Assembly: GCA_030847615.1 (NCBI GenBank)
Contig: JAUMIR010000001.1
Coordinates: forward strand, 32,735,501 to 32,799,500
Source: Gambelia wislizenii
Taxonomy: Eukaryota; Chordata; Lepidosauria; Squamata; Crotaphytidae
Reading direction: 5' to 3'
DNA: 64,000 nt
Numbering within the stretch: the stretch's first letter is position 1; every line of letters starts with the position of its first letter. The notes beneath the pieces were generated by a model. The model did not search any database. It was not told the DNA's origin and saw nothing but the letters and a program-made list of their open reading frames with translations. Shown here piece by piece: positions 1-10,625 of this stretch. The position numbers and the translations under genes were made by a program.

Positions 1-340
1 GAGGTTAAAGAAGTGACATGATAGCCGTGTTTAAATATTTGAATTTGTCATACTGAGGATGGAGCAAGCTTGTGTTCTGCTGCTCCATTGACTAGGACAT
101 GGAGCAATGGACTCAAATTACAGGAAAAGAGATTCCACCTGAATATTAGGAAGAACTTCCTAACAGCTGTTTGGCAGTGGAAAACACTGCCTCGGAGTGT
201 GGTGGAGTCTCCTTCTTTGGGGTTTTTTAAACAGAGGCTGGATGGCCATCTGTCAGGTGTGCTTTGATTGTGTATTCCTGCAGGATAGGAGGTTGGACTA
301 GATGGCCCTTGTGGTCTCTTCCAGCTCTATGATTCTATGA
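1..340 (+). mobile_element. CR1 LINE, 3' terminal fragment
   Basis: This matches the 3' ends of the other CR1 copies in the window (17720-17880, 32575-32727, 62310-62894). Shared landmarks are the run from AGAAGTGACATGATAGCC through the CAGAGGCTGGATGGCCATCTG block to the terminal GATTCTATGA repeat at 331-340, the hallmark CR1 3' end. It continues leftward out of the window. No intact reading frame remains. Confidence 0.9.
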
Positions 341-499
341 CATCCAGAAATGACATTATCTGGGTGGCTTTCAAGGAACAAATATGAAAATGCATGTTAA
401 AAATATGGTGTGCCTTTGAAAGCCATCTAAAAAAATTAATTAGTACAAAAGATAAAGTTTTATGATCACATGAACCTAGTATGCTGTAGTCTTACTGGC

Positions 500-900
500 T
501 CCTGGTTCATTTCTGAGTTAAATTCAAAGAGCTGGTGGTGGTGGTGATATTATTGATGTTGTTGTAGTAGTTATTATTATTATCCCAACTTTCCCCCAGT
601 TTAGGGTTCAAGGTAGCTTTTTTAAAAATCACAAAATACAAAAGATAAAAGTGATTAAACTATCAATTTTTAAAAAATAAGTTTAAAACATAAGCAATAT
701 AAAGCACAGCAGCTCAACAAAAGTAACAAATTGAAAATCCAGCACATTGTACAAGGCCCGTCCCACCTAAACAATCAGTCCTCAAGGGCCTGGTGAAACA
801 GAAAAGCCTTCAGCTGTTTACGGAAAGAGAGTAGGGAGGGCACCAGCCTGACCTCTTCCTGCCAGAGCAAAGTAGAATTTTCATGGCAGTGAACTTAAAC
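500..900. repeat. Decayed interspersed repeat with TTA-rich start
   Basis: A GGT/TTA-rich simple stretch (530-580) leads into text with landmarks such as CCCCCAGTTTAGGG and GCCTGGTGAAACAGAAAAGCC that I associate with old reptilian LINE/SINE 3' regions. No reading frame survives and I cannot assign a family. The stretches on either side (341-500 and 900-1108) show nothing recognisable. Confidence 0.35.
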
Positions 901-1108
901 TGGAAGTAGAGGAGACAGGCTCTCACATCTGTGTCCAATTGTGAAAAAACTGGCCAACTGTTCCTGTGAAGCCAGTGGGATAGATAGAACTCCCTCCCCT
1001 GCAGTCTGGTGGGCTCTTATGGGAGGATAGGGTCCTTCAAATAGCCTGAGCCTGAGGGTACAAAGCTTGCTAAAGTTACAGAGCAAAGGGGTAGATACTT
1101 TCTCTCCA

Positions 1109-1590
1109 GGGGCTTATCTATATGAGGCAACAAAATGTGGATTGATGTGCACTAATGCCAACTCGCAGCAGCTTTCATTTGACTCCATGGGTTGTGGTTT
1201 TTTTCAAGATTGGAGGCATGTGAAGCCATACATGTTTGTTGTTCAAATGGGCATGCCTGCAAATCAAGATGACGAGCATGAGAGAATTACTCGTGTTTTT
1301 ATTGTCACCAGTTCCTGTCACTGAACAGAGAAAATGGTGAGTTCTGTTATGGCAATGGGGTGTGTATGTGTGTCCACCCGTGAGGCCTGGTGCAGCCATT
1401 GACCTCCTAAAATGCAACTGGTGTGGGGAAGAGAAGTGCTGGTTTGTGTGTGTGCCATGGGTGTGCGGACATCCCTCTGTTGCCACAGTGAAAGGGAAGA
1501 TAATGGGGGGTGGGGAGGGGAATGTCGTGGGCCCGAGGTTGGAATACTCTGACCACAACGTGGAGTATTCTGGCTTGTGTAGACAAGCCC
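1109..1590. mobile_element. Harbinger-like MITE, family A copy 1
   Basis: The left end GGGGCTTATCTATA and right end TGTAGACAAGCCC are imperfect inverted repeats about 480 bp apart. The left 210 bp align with 63717-63935 and more weakly with 11103-11330, so this is a dispersed non-autonomous DNA transposon. TAA follows the right end but the left flank is not a clean copy. The other copies follow TTA, which suggests a 3-bp PIF/Harbinger-type target, but the superfamily is inferred. Confidence 0.55.
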
Positions 1591-2470
1591 TAAAAGGATT
1601 TCTGTAAGGAAAGTTAAGAAATGTGTACATTTTGGTGAATTTTTCAAAATAAACTGAAGTCAAACTTGCCTCCAATGCACTAGCCAAATTCAATAGATAT
1701 ATATGTTTCCAGCATTGAGAAATTCATGTTATACATGTCTGCAAAATGTTTAGGAAGAAGAGGCTGCTAAAAAAGTGTGTGTGTCTGTGTCTGTGTAATC
1801 CTAATTCAGCTCCATAAACATGGGCTGCAATCCCACACTGAGGACACAAACCATAATATTATGCTCAAGGAATTTCATGGCTGTAGCACAACATTATCTC
1901 ATTAGTGAATTAAAACATTGTGCAACTCAATGCACAACCAGATGTGCATGCACATCTGCAGTGTACAATGCACACCCAAGTGCAATGTGCATGTGCATCC
2001 ATTCACAATGCAGATCTGTGTGAAATGTCTCCACACACACAACTCCACTTCTGCAATCTTGAACTCAATATATCCATCCCAGCATCAGACGAACATGTCT
2101 AACTGCTTCCGTACAGGAATGTACACATGTGTAAGACACCACCAGGATCCTGGCCATGCAGGATTTCAAACTCAGACTTTTCAGAGTTAAGCACTCAAAG
2201 CCATTTGCTTGATTGGGTTAAATCTATCACCTTTAGTGGTCTGTTAATCTATCAGTGTCCCACATGCATTTTTCTTTTTTAAAAAACCCTTCTCAAGTTC
2301 TTTCTTTCTCAAATATGAAAAAAATTGGTAAAATTTTCTTTACAATTTTTTAATCCATCCCTAGCAAAAACTGTGTGTGTATGTGCCTTCATGTTGCTTG
2401 TTGAATTTCATGAATTTCATAGGTTTTCTTAGACAAGGAATACACAGAGGTTCCTTCCTCTGAAATACAG
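1591..2470. other. Intergenic sequence, no gene seen
   Basis: It contains a short GT-rich run near 1773-1797 and a stretch rich in TGCA/ACAC (1915-2035). I see no conserved reading frame, splice-flanked exon or structured RNA. Open frames here are short and mutually overlapping. Confidence 0.6.
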
Positions 2471-2573
2471 TCTATAGCACCTGGTATTTATTGGTGGTCT
2501 TCCATGCAAGCACTAACTAGGACTGACCCTGCTTAGCTTCCAAGATCAGGCAGGATCTGGTGCCTTTAGGGTA
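2471..2573 (-). repeat. 5S rRNA-derived SINE fragment
   Basis: Read on the minus strand, it follows the body of vertebrate 5S rRNA: landmarks on the plus strand are TAGCACCTGGTATT, GGTGGTCTTCCATGCAAG and CCTGCTTAGCTTCCAAGATC. Many substitutions and missing ends rule out a functional 5S gene. Such 5S-headed SINEs are known in lizards (5S-Sauria) and amniotes (AmnSINE). The plus-strand copy at 47865-48037 carries a Sauria-like tail. Confidence 0.75.
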
Positions 2574-3826
2574 TTTAGGGATTTTCTTAATCTATCAGTC
2601 TCCCATTTCCTTACATATAGGAAGTTTTCCTCTCATGGGAGAGCATCCAAACAACCATCACCACTATTCTGAAGCCTAAAGGAAAAGCTTTATCACTCAA
2701 GAACCTCAAGCTACCCAGTGCCCTCTACTGCCATTTTAACAAACGGGCTGATTGTTGCTCCTGGGAGACCAGGTGCCTCTTCCCCACCAGAAAACACACA
2801 CTATTTCATCTTGAGCACTAATGGCCAAATAATCCAATTGAATCATGATCCAATCTCATTCTGTTTTGTTCGTAAGACCTGCCAGGCATGCTCCTTTATT
2901 GCACTCATCAAAGACGCAAAACCAGCTCTGTGAGAGGCAAACAACACTCTGGTCTATTAATTTGTTATGTAACTTCATGAGACTATATTTATCAGTGCCT
3001 GTTCTCAAAGATTACAGAAATAGATTGCTGATAAACTGCTCTTGAAAGCATTGTGTAAATTCATAGTCAAGGAGTTATAAGCGAATAAATGCTTTGTGAA
3101 ATAAAACAATACTACAAAATGGAGGGTGTGCCAAAATGATCTCAAAACAGTGATGTTTTGAGAGAATTCCTGTATGACATTCATTATGCATTTTTTTCCT
3201 TATCTGGAAAAGAATGGTTAACTTTTTTGATATGGTAAATGTCAAGAGCTCTAAATGCTGCATTGGACATTTATGCTAATCAATAATTTTCAATATTTTA
3301 GGAGGATCCTGGTGGGAAAAGTCAGGAAAAAAATAACCAGTTGAGTTCAAGTGCTGAGTTCAAGAGCCGTTATGTCTTTAAACAATTACCCAATTTCATT
3401 TTTGTCTGCATAACACCATCATGTACAATGGTAGATTGATAAAGGTCTAAAACATGTCTCATGAAATATTTGTTTCTGGCATTTATCAGTAAACAGAACT
3501 AATGACTAGCTCAGTATTGAGGGGAGGAGGACGTCTCTGGCAGAACATCTAGAGTACTGCTGAATAAGAGTGGCTAAGATGAGAGATGGGTGGTTTTGCA
3601 TTGATTTCTTTGTCCATGTTTTATTTTTAAAAAAGATCACTCTCCTCCCATTGAAGCCAATGAGAGGAAAGTAATTATGCCAGCACTAAGGCTGGTGCAG
3701 TTTTAGGACTTGTTTTGCTTCCTACGATCACCTGGACATCCTCCTATTTGACCGCCTGGATTGCCCATTAGGTCTGCACCACTTGCATAATACCACAGGT
3801 GGGTCAAGGATGGTATATATACCATC
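2574..3826. other. Intergenic sequence, no gene seen
   Basis: AT-rich sequence with no recognisable repeat family and no conserved reading frame. The longest open frames are under 100 codons and lack splice or homology support. Confidence 0.55.
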
Positions 3827-4390
3827 TTAGGACTTTATCAGACGTGGCAAAAATCACACAATTATGACATTAGGGTAGCATGAATGATTTCCGCTATCAT
3901 ACGATGTTGTCATGTTCACATGGTCAATCTGTGCTCCAGCCACAAATAAGGCATTGCTTTTCATTGACAGGACAAGCTGTCAATAGCATGCAATATCACT
4001 CTTTTCATGGTATTGAAAAGCATGCAAAAACACATCCTGCTGTAATTGTGAGATTACAGCGTGAATGGGTGGTCCTCTTTCCCCCATCCCTGTTTCCAGT
4101 GAGAAAACGTCCAGGTGAGAACATGAAAACTATCCACAGGACACTCTTTTTATGAACTGTTCCAGTTTATTTGCATGTTTTTAGGTTTGTTTAAGTTTCT
4201 TGTGTTCATTTACTTTGCATATTAAGGTTATTTTTGTGTTTTTAAGCACACTTGCGTCTTCTTGCTAGAACTACTGAAATCTCACTCATGCTAAATCACA
4301 GAGGTAAAGTTCCATTCCTAAAGTGTTAGTGGTGATCGTGCGATAATTCCATGGCAGTTCTTTCACGTGATTACAGCAATGTGCGATAAC

Positions 4391-4401
4391 ATATATATAC
4401 A

Positions 4402-4443
<42 letters not shown>
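4391..4443. repeat. (TA)n microsatellite
   Basis: An almost pure TA run broken only by ACAGTG near its start. It sits exactly where copy 1 of the Harbinger-like element stops matching copy 2, so it marks the left edge of the internal extra DNA. Confidence 0.95.
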
Positions 4444-4447
<4 letters not shown>

Positions 4448-4704
4448 CTCTTGGGTATGTTGCCATTTTCAGTGTGCTTATAGGCTGTTTAGATGTCAGG
4501 ATCTGCCTCTACTCATAGGACTAGGCCCCTGGCTGCTGCAGCTGGCACAGCCTCTTTGCAGACTCAGGCCCTGCTGTGAGAGTTTTGGAAGAACCAGGGC
4601 CAAGCTATCAGAAGCAGCCAGCTGCAATCATACAGCACACCTGAAGCAGCCTGGGAACTGCTATTTAAAAGTGGCATTCAGCCCTGACTCTTGGCCCTCA
4701 CAAC

Positions 4705-4975
4705 ATGGTTTTCTGTGCTGTCTGTAGCTGTTCTTTGCTTTGGGGGCCTTGGTCCTTCTGTGCTATCTGTAGCTGCTCCTGGGCCTTGGGCCCTTTGTTC
4801 TGTCTGTAGCTGGGCCTTGGGCCTTCTGTTCTGTCTGTAGCTGGGCCTTGTCTTTTGTGCTATCTATAGCTGCTCCTGGGCCTTGGGCCTTCTCTGTTGT
4901 CTGTAGCTGATCCTTGGCCTTGGGTCTTCTGTGTTGTCTGTAGTTGCTCCTTGCTTTTGGGTCTTGGGGTGGAAA
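4705..4975. repeat. Minisatellite, ~35-50 bp unit
   Basis: Six to seven diverged tandem units built on TGTCTGTAGCTG followed by CTCCTGGGCCTTGGGCC. The array has few stops in some frames on both strands, which produces spurious open frames. The preceding stretch 4480-4700 is unremarkable and CAG/CTG-rich. Confidence 0.85.
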
Positions 4976-5004
4976 CATGAGGAAAGCTTCAAGTCCTTTC
5001 TAAA

Positions 5005-5875
5005 CATGGTGGTGGAGGGGCTCTTGCATCCTGATGTATGTGCAGTGTGTGTGTGTTGCATGGGATGTATATGTGGCATGTGTGTGTGTAGCATGGGGTG
5101 TTTGTGCAATTGTATGGCAGCAATGGAGGGGCCCTTATGTTTTGGCATGTGTGGTGTGTGTGTAGCATGGTGTGTGTAGTGTGCTCTCTCTATCTGTGTA
5201 TGTAGTGTGGTGTGTGTGTATACGCAGTTGCATGGCAGCAGTGGAGGGGCTCTTGCATCCTGGTGCACATGCTGTGTATGTAGCATGGTGTATGTGCATG
5301 CACCACTGCGTGCTGGTGGCAGAGGGGCTCTTGCATCCTGCTGCGTGTGGTATGTGTGTAGCATGATGTGTCTGTAGTGTGGTGTGTGTGTGCAATTGCA
5401 TGGTGGGGCAGAGGGGCTCTCACATCCTGGCGCACATGGTGTGTGTCTTTGTGTAGTGTGCTGTGTGTGTATGTGCGATTGCATGGCAGCATCAGAGGGG
5501 CTTTCATGTCCTGGCGTGTGTGGTGTGTGTCTGTGTGTAGCGTGCTGTGTGTGTCTGTAGTGTGGTGTGTGTGTATGTGCAGTTGCCTGGTGGCAGTGGA
5601 GGGGCTCTCATGTCCTGGCATGCATGGTGTGTGTGTAGTGTGGTATGTGTGTGTTTACATGTGGTTTCATGGTGGCAACGGAGGGGCTCTTATGTCCTGG
5701 CACACAGGGTGTGTGTGTAGCGTGGTGTGTGTGTATGTACACACAGTTCCATGGCGGTGGAGGGGCTCTCATATCCTGGTGCGCATGGTGTGTGTGTGTC
5801 TAGTATTGTGTGTGTACCTATGTGTCTGTGTGTACATGTGGTTGCATGGCAGTGGCGGATGGGCTCTTGGTATGA
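5005..5875. repeat. GT-rich minisatellite, ~80-120 bp unit
   Basis: About ten tandem units, each with a GAGGGGCTCTTGCATCCTGG-like core (starting near 5016, 5123, 5243, 5322, 5410, 5496, 5599, 5681, 5760 and 5850) followed by a variable GTGTGTGTAGC/ATG tract. Strong strand asymmetry (G/T on plus) and lack of stops create a 199-codon open frame that reads as Cys/Val/Trp repeats and is not a gene. Confidence 0.93.
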
Positions 5876-6120
5876 AACTAGCCATTATAGTTGATTTGAA
5901 AGGTTATATGTTAATGCGTCAAATGATTGTACTCTTGACATATTTCCTAAGTGGACAATCAACATAGTGGGAGCAGAACATACCGAAGCATTTCATATAT
6001 GTAGATAATGCTGTATGTTACGCTGTGAATAGCTAGTAAGTGTAATAATGCCACTATGTTTCTGCTTTCCTCATTTGTGGAATTACACAGTTTTTAGATG
6101 CTAGTCTGATAAAATCCTTA

Positions 6121-6300
6121 CCCCCACCTGTCCTGATTTGGCAGGGACAGTCCCAATTGATCCTCTGTTGTCCCACATTTTCAGTTGCTTTTAAAATGTC
6201 CCAATTTCTCTGTCTTTCTCCCATGTTCCTTCTTTATCTGTATCTTATTTCAGTTGGTGCAAACAAATCTTAAAGTGCAAAAAAATAAAAAAATAAATGC
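6121..6300 (+). repeat. Dispersed repeat, TGATTTGGCAGGGACAG family
   Basis: Shares the block CCTGTCCTGATTTGGCAGGG with, on the opposite strand, 12035-12210 and 30105-30238, and the downstream TTTTAAAATGTCCCAATTTCTCT. It is probably a small DNA transposon or SINE-like repeat; I cannot name the family. Sequence 6301-6653 shows no further feature. Confidence 0.6.
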
Positions 6301-6653
6301 TCAATTAACTTGGAGGAGGGAGAGCAGGGGGCAGAATCTTGCCCTTTCCAGTAGACATAGGCAAAAGCAAACTACTGCAGCCTCTCCTAGTTTATCTGTT
6401 CTTCCTCATTAATACGTTTTGTTATCTTGAGCAAACTCTGATGTTCCCTGGCCAGATATCTCCTGGTTTTCCTCTATGAAATGTTTGAAGGTATGCAAAC
6501 CTTGCAGTTCCAGGATGGGTAGTGCAGGTTTAACTATGTAAACAATGGCATTCATAGAACAAACAATGGAAATGGGAGGAAGTTGCTGTTTTGGTGCAAA
6601 TCATAGGTTCTCTGCACATAAAGGCCTAAATTCTTGAAGTCCTGACTAGAGTT

Positions 6654-6898
6654 CAGTGGGTCCTCGGTATCTGTTGTGGTTTGATTTCAGGACACCCCCC
6701 ACCCCCATACATACCAAAATCTATAGATGCTCAGGTCCCATTATATACAATGGTATGGTAAAATGGCATCTCTTATATAAAATGGCAAAATCAAGATTTG
6801 CTTTTTGGAATTTATTTATTTATTTATTTTTGAATATTTTTGATCCATGATTGGTTTAATCCATGGATACAGAACCTGTGGATAAGGAGGTCCAACTG
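6654..6898 (+). mobile_element. Tigger-like (Tc1/mariner) MITE
   Basis: Starts CAGTGGGTCCTCGGTATC and ends GAGGTCCAACTG followed by TA. Internal landmarks ACCAAAATCTATAGATGCTC, CCCATTATATACAATGG and GGCAAAATCAAGATTTGC recur at 31461-31698. The layout is that of MER2/Tigger-type elements (CAG termini, TA target). It contains a short TTTA microsatellite (6810-6833) and has no transposase. Confidence 0.8.
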
Positions 6899-6900
6899 TA

Positions 6901-7398
6901 ATACCCACTGAATCAGTTGGATTTAACTGTGTGTTGACTTGGTATTCAATAACTGGTTCAATGGGTCTACTCTTGGTGGGCCTAAGCAATAGGACTGGGG
7001 CCAGGGAATCATATCTCTGCTTACCTGATTCCCTGGACAAGTCCAAGAGCTGAGGCTACTCATGCATAGCCTTTACAGAAAACTAAAATGCCACTGATGA
7101 GATGATGATTGGCACATGAGAATAGGATGGGCTGGAATTATCCCCACCCCAGCTAACAGGTGTTTAGTAGAATTTCTGCTCCATAAAAGGGTTATGTGAA
7201 TATGTGCAGCCTGACTACTCTACATGGGTTGTTGGATCTGAGACATTTATTTCACTGGGAAATATTTCTCCATGTGCTTAGTTTTTGGATGTATTGTGAA
7301 CGCAATGACAGGGAACATGTTGCATGAGTTGCTACATATATTGCCTACCAACATTTTCATCCCTGGGCTGGCATCCTATTAGTAACATAACACACGCC
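6901..7398. other. Intergenic sequence, no gene seen
   Basis: Unique-looking sequence with no recognisable repeat or reading frame beyond random length. Confidence 0.5.
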
Positions 7399-7401
7399 TA
7401 A

Positions 7402-7730
7402 GGACTTTTTCAGACAGGACTTACCGTGCAAGAAGACTCGAACAGTTACAACACTGTCGCGCAGCAGGGGGTCCATTTCGGACGCCGCCGTCCCTCTCTC
7501 GGTGTCATCCGTGACTGTTCTGGGTATGATTGAAATCAGCCGTGCCATTTTTTACTCAAGGACAACTTCCGTGAGTGAAAAATGGCACGGCTGCTTTCAA
7601 TCATACCTGGAACAGTCATGGACGCCGCCGAGAGAGGGATGGTGTCATCCAAAACAGACCCCCTGCCGTGCGACAGTGTCGTAACTGTTCCGGAGTCTTC
7701 TTGCGTGGTAAGTCCTGTCTGAAAAAGTCC
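7402..7730. mobile_element. Foldback MITE, TAA target duplication
   Basis: A long hairpin of 329 bp whose arms are near-complementary around a centre at about 7566. The left end GGACTTTTTCAGACAGG pairs with the right end CCTGTCTGAAAAAGTCC, and TAA flanks both sides (7399-7401, 7731-7733). Within the arms, blocks at 7480-7490 and 7501-7510 reappear at 7620-7630 and 7641-7650 in direct rather than inverted orientation. GC- and CpG-rich compared with its surroundings. Non-coding; probably PIF/Harbinger-related by target length. Confidence 0.85.
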
Positions 7731-8034
7731 TAAGTCATGCTATGCATTCAAGGTAAATTATTTGTCATGGTGCAAGAGGAGAACTGGAGTTGTATATACA
7801 GCAATGTTATGCATTGTGGTTTCACATTGCAGTTGCGTATTACGCAGTGGCACCCAGTCATTGACATGAGTTGCACAATATTGTTACTCTGCACAGGATT
7901 TGCATCCAGCTGGCAGATATTTATGCTACACTGAGAGGATGTTGGATTGCAGCCTGCATGAGGTAGATCTGTGTGCTTTTCATTTGCTTATTTCCAGAAT
8001 TTGGAAATGCCTAGATTTTACCCACACTTTTAAA

Positions 8035-8222
8035 ATGTTCTCTCAAGCCACAAAGTTATGAGTTTGATCCCAGAGGGCTCCAAAGTTGACTCAACCTTCC
8101 ATCCTTCCATAGGTTGGTAAAATGAGTACCTAGCTTTTTGGGGGCAATTAGTTAAAAACATTGTAAACCAGTTAGGGAGTGCTTTGGCACTGATAAGCAG
8201 TATATAAATATCAATGCTGTTG
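8035..8222 (+). mobile_element. Lizard tRNA-type SINE
   Basis: Contains GAGTTTGATCCCAGAGGGCTC (B-box-like), the CAACCTTCCATCCTTCC block, AATGAGTACC, GGGGGCAATTAG and the tail AGGGAGTGCTTTGGCACTGA ending AAGCAGTATATAAAT. The tail recurs at 60905-60982 and related bodies at 39738-39931 and (minus) 29690-29830. It is non-coding; the partner LINE is not known to me. Confidence 0.75.
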
Positions 8223-8374
8223 CTCTCAAGTTCATAAACCTGAAAGCTACTGCAACTTTTGTGTTAGTGATCGCTTCATTACATTTATGTTGGCTTTTTA
8301 GTAGGTACCCAATAGAGAAAATGAGTTTCATTACTGCCGTGGGCTCGAGAAGGTTGATGTCCAAACTGTTCCTA

Positions 8375-8990
8375 CCTGCATAGAAAACAGAGGAACCATT
8401 GGGTCTTATGGTGCAAGTAGACAATGTGCCTGCCATGTATTTAGAAGTGGTGCTTCTTCAAATCTGTTGGTCATCTGTTGTTCCAAATGACAGCCCAGAT
8501 AGATTCCAAATGACAGCCAGGAATGCCTACTATCAACTTTGGCTATTAGGTCAACTGTGCCCCTTCCTAGACCTGGAGGATCTAAAGATGGTAGTGCATG
8601 CACTGGTGACTTCAAGGCTGGACTTCTTGTGCAATGTACTGTTCATTAGGCGACCTACAAGTTTGTAAACTTCATTTAGTTCAAAACTTAGCAGGTAGAT
8701 TGGTTACTGATATGTCTAGAAGTAATCGTATTACACCAAATATTAAAATCACTCCACAAGCTGCCAATTAGTGTCTGGGCAAAATAGAAAGTGTTGATCA
8801 GTTACCTTTAAAGCCCTTGCTTTCTCCCATATAATCCACCCTGTACACTCTTGTCCTACGAGTCAGCCAGGATGACTAGGATGGCAATTGTCACCCAGAG
8901 ATCCTTTTCTTCAGCTGCCCCTAGATAGTGGAACAGACTGCCAGAAAAGATTTGACAGCTGGCTACACTGTCTGATACACTGAATTTAAA
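8375..8990 (+). mobile_element. L2-like LINE, C-terminal ORF remnant
   Basis: A 90-codon open stretch (8399-8668) ends with LEDLKMVVHALVTSRLDF, matching the conserved post-RT segment of L2/Maui-clade proteins (VHAFVTSRLDYCN-type). Frame-broken continuation to about 8985 includes VEQTARK-like text in place of the usual WN.LP motif. Stops and frameshifts show it is dead. Confidence 0.65.
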
Positions 8991-8996
8991 ACAGCA

Positions 8997-9698
8997 CAGT
9001 CATCCCTCCACATTCGCAGGGGTTAGGGGCGTAAGACCCCCGCAAATGTGGAAAAACTGTGAATAAAGATACACTCCCCCCACAACCCCCCGCCCTTCTA
9101 AAGTGGCAACAGGGCTTTTCAACCCCCATTGCCACTTTGGGAAGCACAGGGGGTGGCAGTCAGGTGGCCGGGAGGCTTTCCAGCCACCACCACCCTGTGC
9201 TTCCCAAAGCAGCGATGAGGCTCTTGAGCCCCATTGTCATTTCAGGAAGGGCGGAGGGGTGGTGGCAGGGAGACCGGGAGGCTTTCCAGCCACCCCCCCT
9301 CCATGCTTCCTGAAGCAGCGATGGGGCTCTCGAGCCCCAGGGCAGAGGGGTGGTAGCTGGGAGGCTTTCCAGCCACCCCCCCAATACTTCCTGAAGCGGC
9401 GATGGGGCTCTTGAGGCCCATTGTCGCTTTGGGAAGGGCGGAGTGGTGGTGGCTGAAAAGCATCTCTGCCCCGAACTCCTTGCTCTCTAGAGAGCCAAGC
9501 CCCAGGAGCCAAACGGAGCCAAGCCCCGGGAGAGCAGGGACTTGGCCACGTGGTTTGCTCGGGGAGCACTCCCTTTAAATCTGCTCCACCCCCCTTGTGT
9601 GCGAGGGAGAGAAGATGATTTAAAGGGGGTGCTTGCTGAGCAAACCACAAATAGGCAGAACCACGAAAGTGAAAGCCACAAATGTGGAGGGACAACTA
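8997..9698. mobile_element. Tigger-like element with internal minisatellite
   Basis: Left end CAGTCATCCCTCCACATTCG and right end CACAAATGTGGAGGGACAAC are inverted repeats of the kind found on Tigger/mariner MITEs. The interior is a GC-rich tandem array (9100-9465) followed by CCAAGCCCCAGGAGCC and GCTCGGGGAGCACTCCC. Open frames through the array are low-complexity artefacts. Confidence 0.6.
9100..9465. repeat. GC-rich minisatellite inside Tigger-like element
   Basis: Four to five units of roughly 75-110 bp, each containing GGGAGGCTTTCCAGCCACC, a CTTCCTGAAGCAGCGATGGG-type block and GCTCTCGAGCCCC. Each unit is partly self-complementary, so the array can form multiple hairpins. Confidence 0.85.
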
Positions 9699-10484
9699 TA
9701 CTAAAGATCAGTCTCCTCTGGCAGATCTACCCATATGCTTTTTAAATTACATGTTTTAAAGTATGAATAGACTGTTTTTAATATGAATCAGTTTTATATG
9801 CTCTTTCTATGCTCTTTTAACAGCCATTACATGTTTTTTAACTTGTGTTATGTATCTAATCTGTTGATGTATTTTAATCTATTACTGTTCCCCAACTTGA
9901 TCCCCAACTTTGATCCATAGGGAGAGAAGACTATGAAATAACAACACACCTGTACTCACCTTTGCTTCTTGCGTTTAGCATATTTTGTATTGTGATTGCT
10001 CATTCAAAGTCTGATAGCTGGGCATGTATCTCTGAGGAAATTCTGTTGTGGCAAGAAAAAGACATTCCACTAAAAACTCACAAAACCACTTCTGAGTATG
10101 GTAGACCTGCCAGAAGAGACTGAATACTACGACTTTGATCTAAAAGACGTGGGAACTATTAGGACTCTTCGTGAATTCTTAGTGGATTTATTTTGTCGTG
10201 TAACTGACCCCCAAGTTTTTAAGTCCCGATTACACCTCCACCACAAAAAAATCTTTAGGGTTTTAAGAAGAAGTAATTGGATAACATGGAGAAGTAATTG
10301 GATTGCTTGGAGAAATGATTTGAGTTGTTTTCCCATGTAAAATTGCAGCATCTATGGTTGATTACTTACTTTACAGCAAAAGATGTGAGTGATCATACTG
10401 CATATACAATCCAGTAACTGATTTAACAGACAGAGGGGATTGCAGATAGCTGGTTAAGCATATTGAGAAAGAACAATTACAGCA
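9699..10484. other. Intergenic sequence, no gene seen
   Basis: AT-rich unique sequence. An 80-codon open frame at 10098-10340 (plus) has no family resemblance I recognise and sits among stops without splice context. Confidence 0.5.
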
Positions 10485-10625
10485 ACCTTTCCCAATCTGT
10501 CCCACACAAGATATGTTGGACTAAAATACTTATTATATCCAATGGTCATGCTTGCTGGGGATGAAGGGAGTTGTAGTCCAAAAATCTGGACAGTGACAGG
10601 TTGAGGAAGTCTGGACTCATGTATT
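10485..10625. repeat. Foldback repeat, GGAGTTGTAGTCCA family
   Basis: Inverted-repeat structure: CAACCTTTCCCAATCTG and GTTGGACTAAAAT on the left pair with GTTGTAGTCCAAAAATCTGG and ACAGGTTGAGG on the right. Related copies sit at 19655-19760, 33690-33770, 41895-42005 and 51830-51935. Probably an hAT-type MITE, unconfirmed. Confidence 0.6.

Larger units (their letters stand above)
3830..6117. mobile_element. Harbinger-like DNA transposon, interrupted
   Basis: It begins GGACTTTATCAGAC (3830) and ends GTCTGATAAAATCC (6117), with TTA directly on both sides (3827-3829 and 6118-6120), a clean 3-bp target duplication as expected of PIF/Harbinger. The outer segments 3830-4390 and about 6035-6117 align with a contiguous second copy at 46671-47292. 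Between them lie about 1.64 kb absent from that copy: a TA microsatellite, two minisatellites and linker sequence. No transposase frame is visible, so the element is non-autonomous. Confidence 0.65.

Noticed and set aside
1175..1693. 172-codon minus-strand frame
   Set aside because: Overlaps a MITE and antisense low-complexity sequence; no recognisable domain and no exon context.
5368..5967. 199-codon open frame rich in Val, Cys and Trp, and overlapping minus-strand frames rich in His and Thr
   Set aside because: They lie wholly in the GT-rich minisatellite; the amino-acid text simply repeats the unit and there is no promoter, splice or homology support.
9059..9695. Several 70-150 codon frames on both strands, Pro/Gly rich
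   Set aside because: Artefacts of the GC-rich array inside a Tigger-like element; all frames lack stops together because of base composition.
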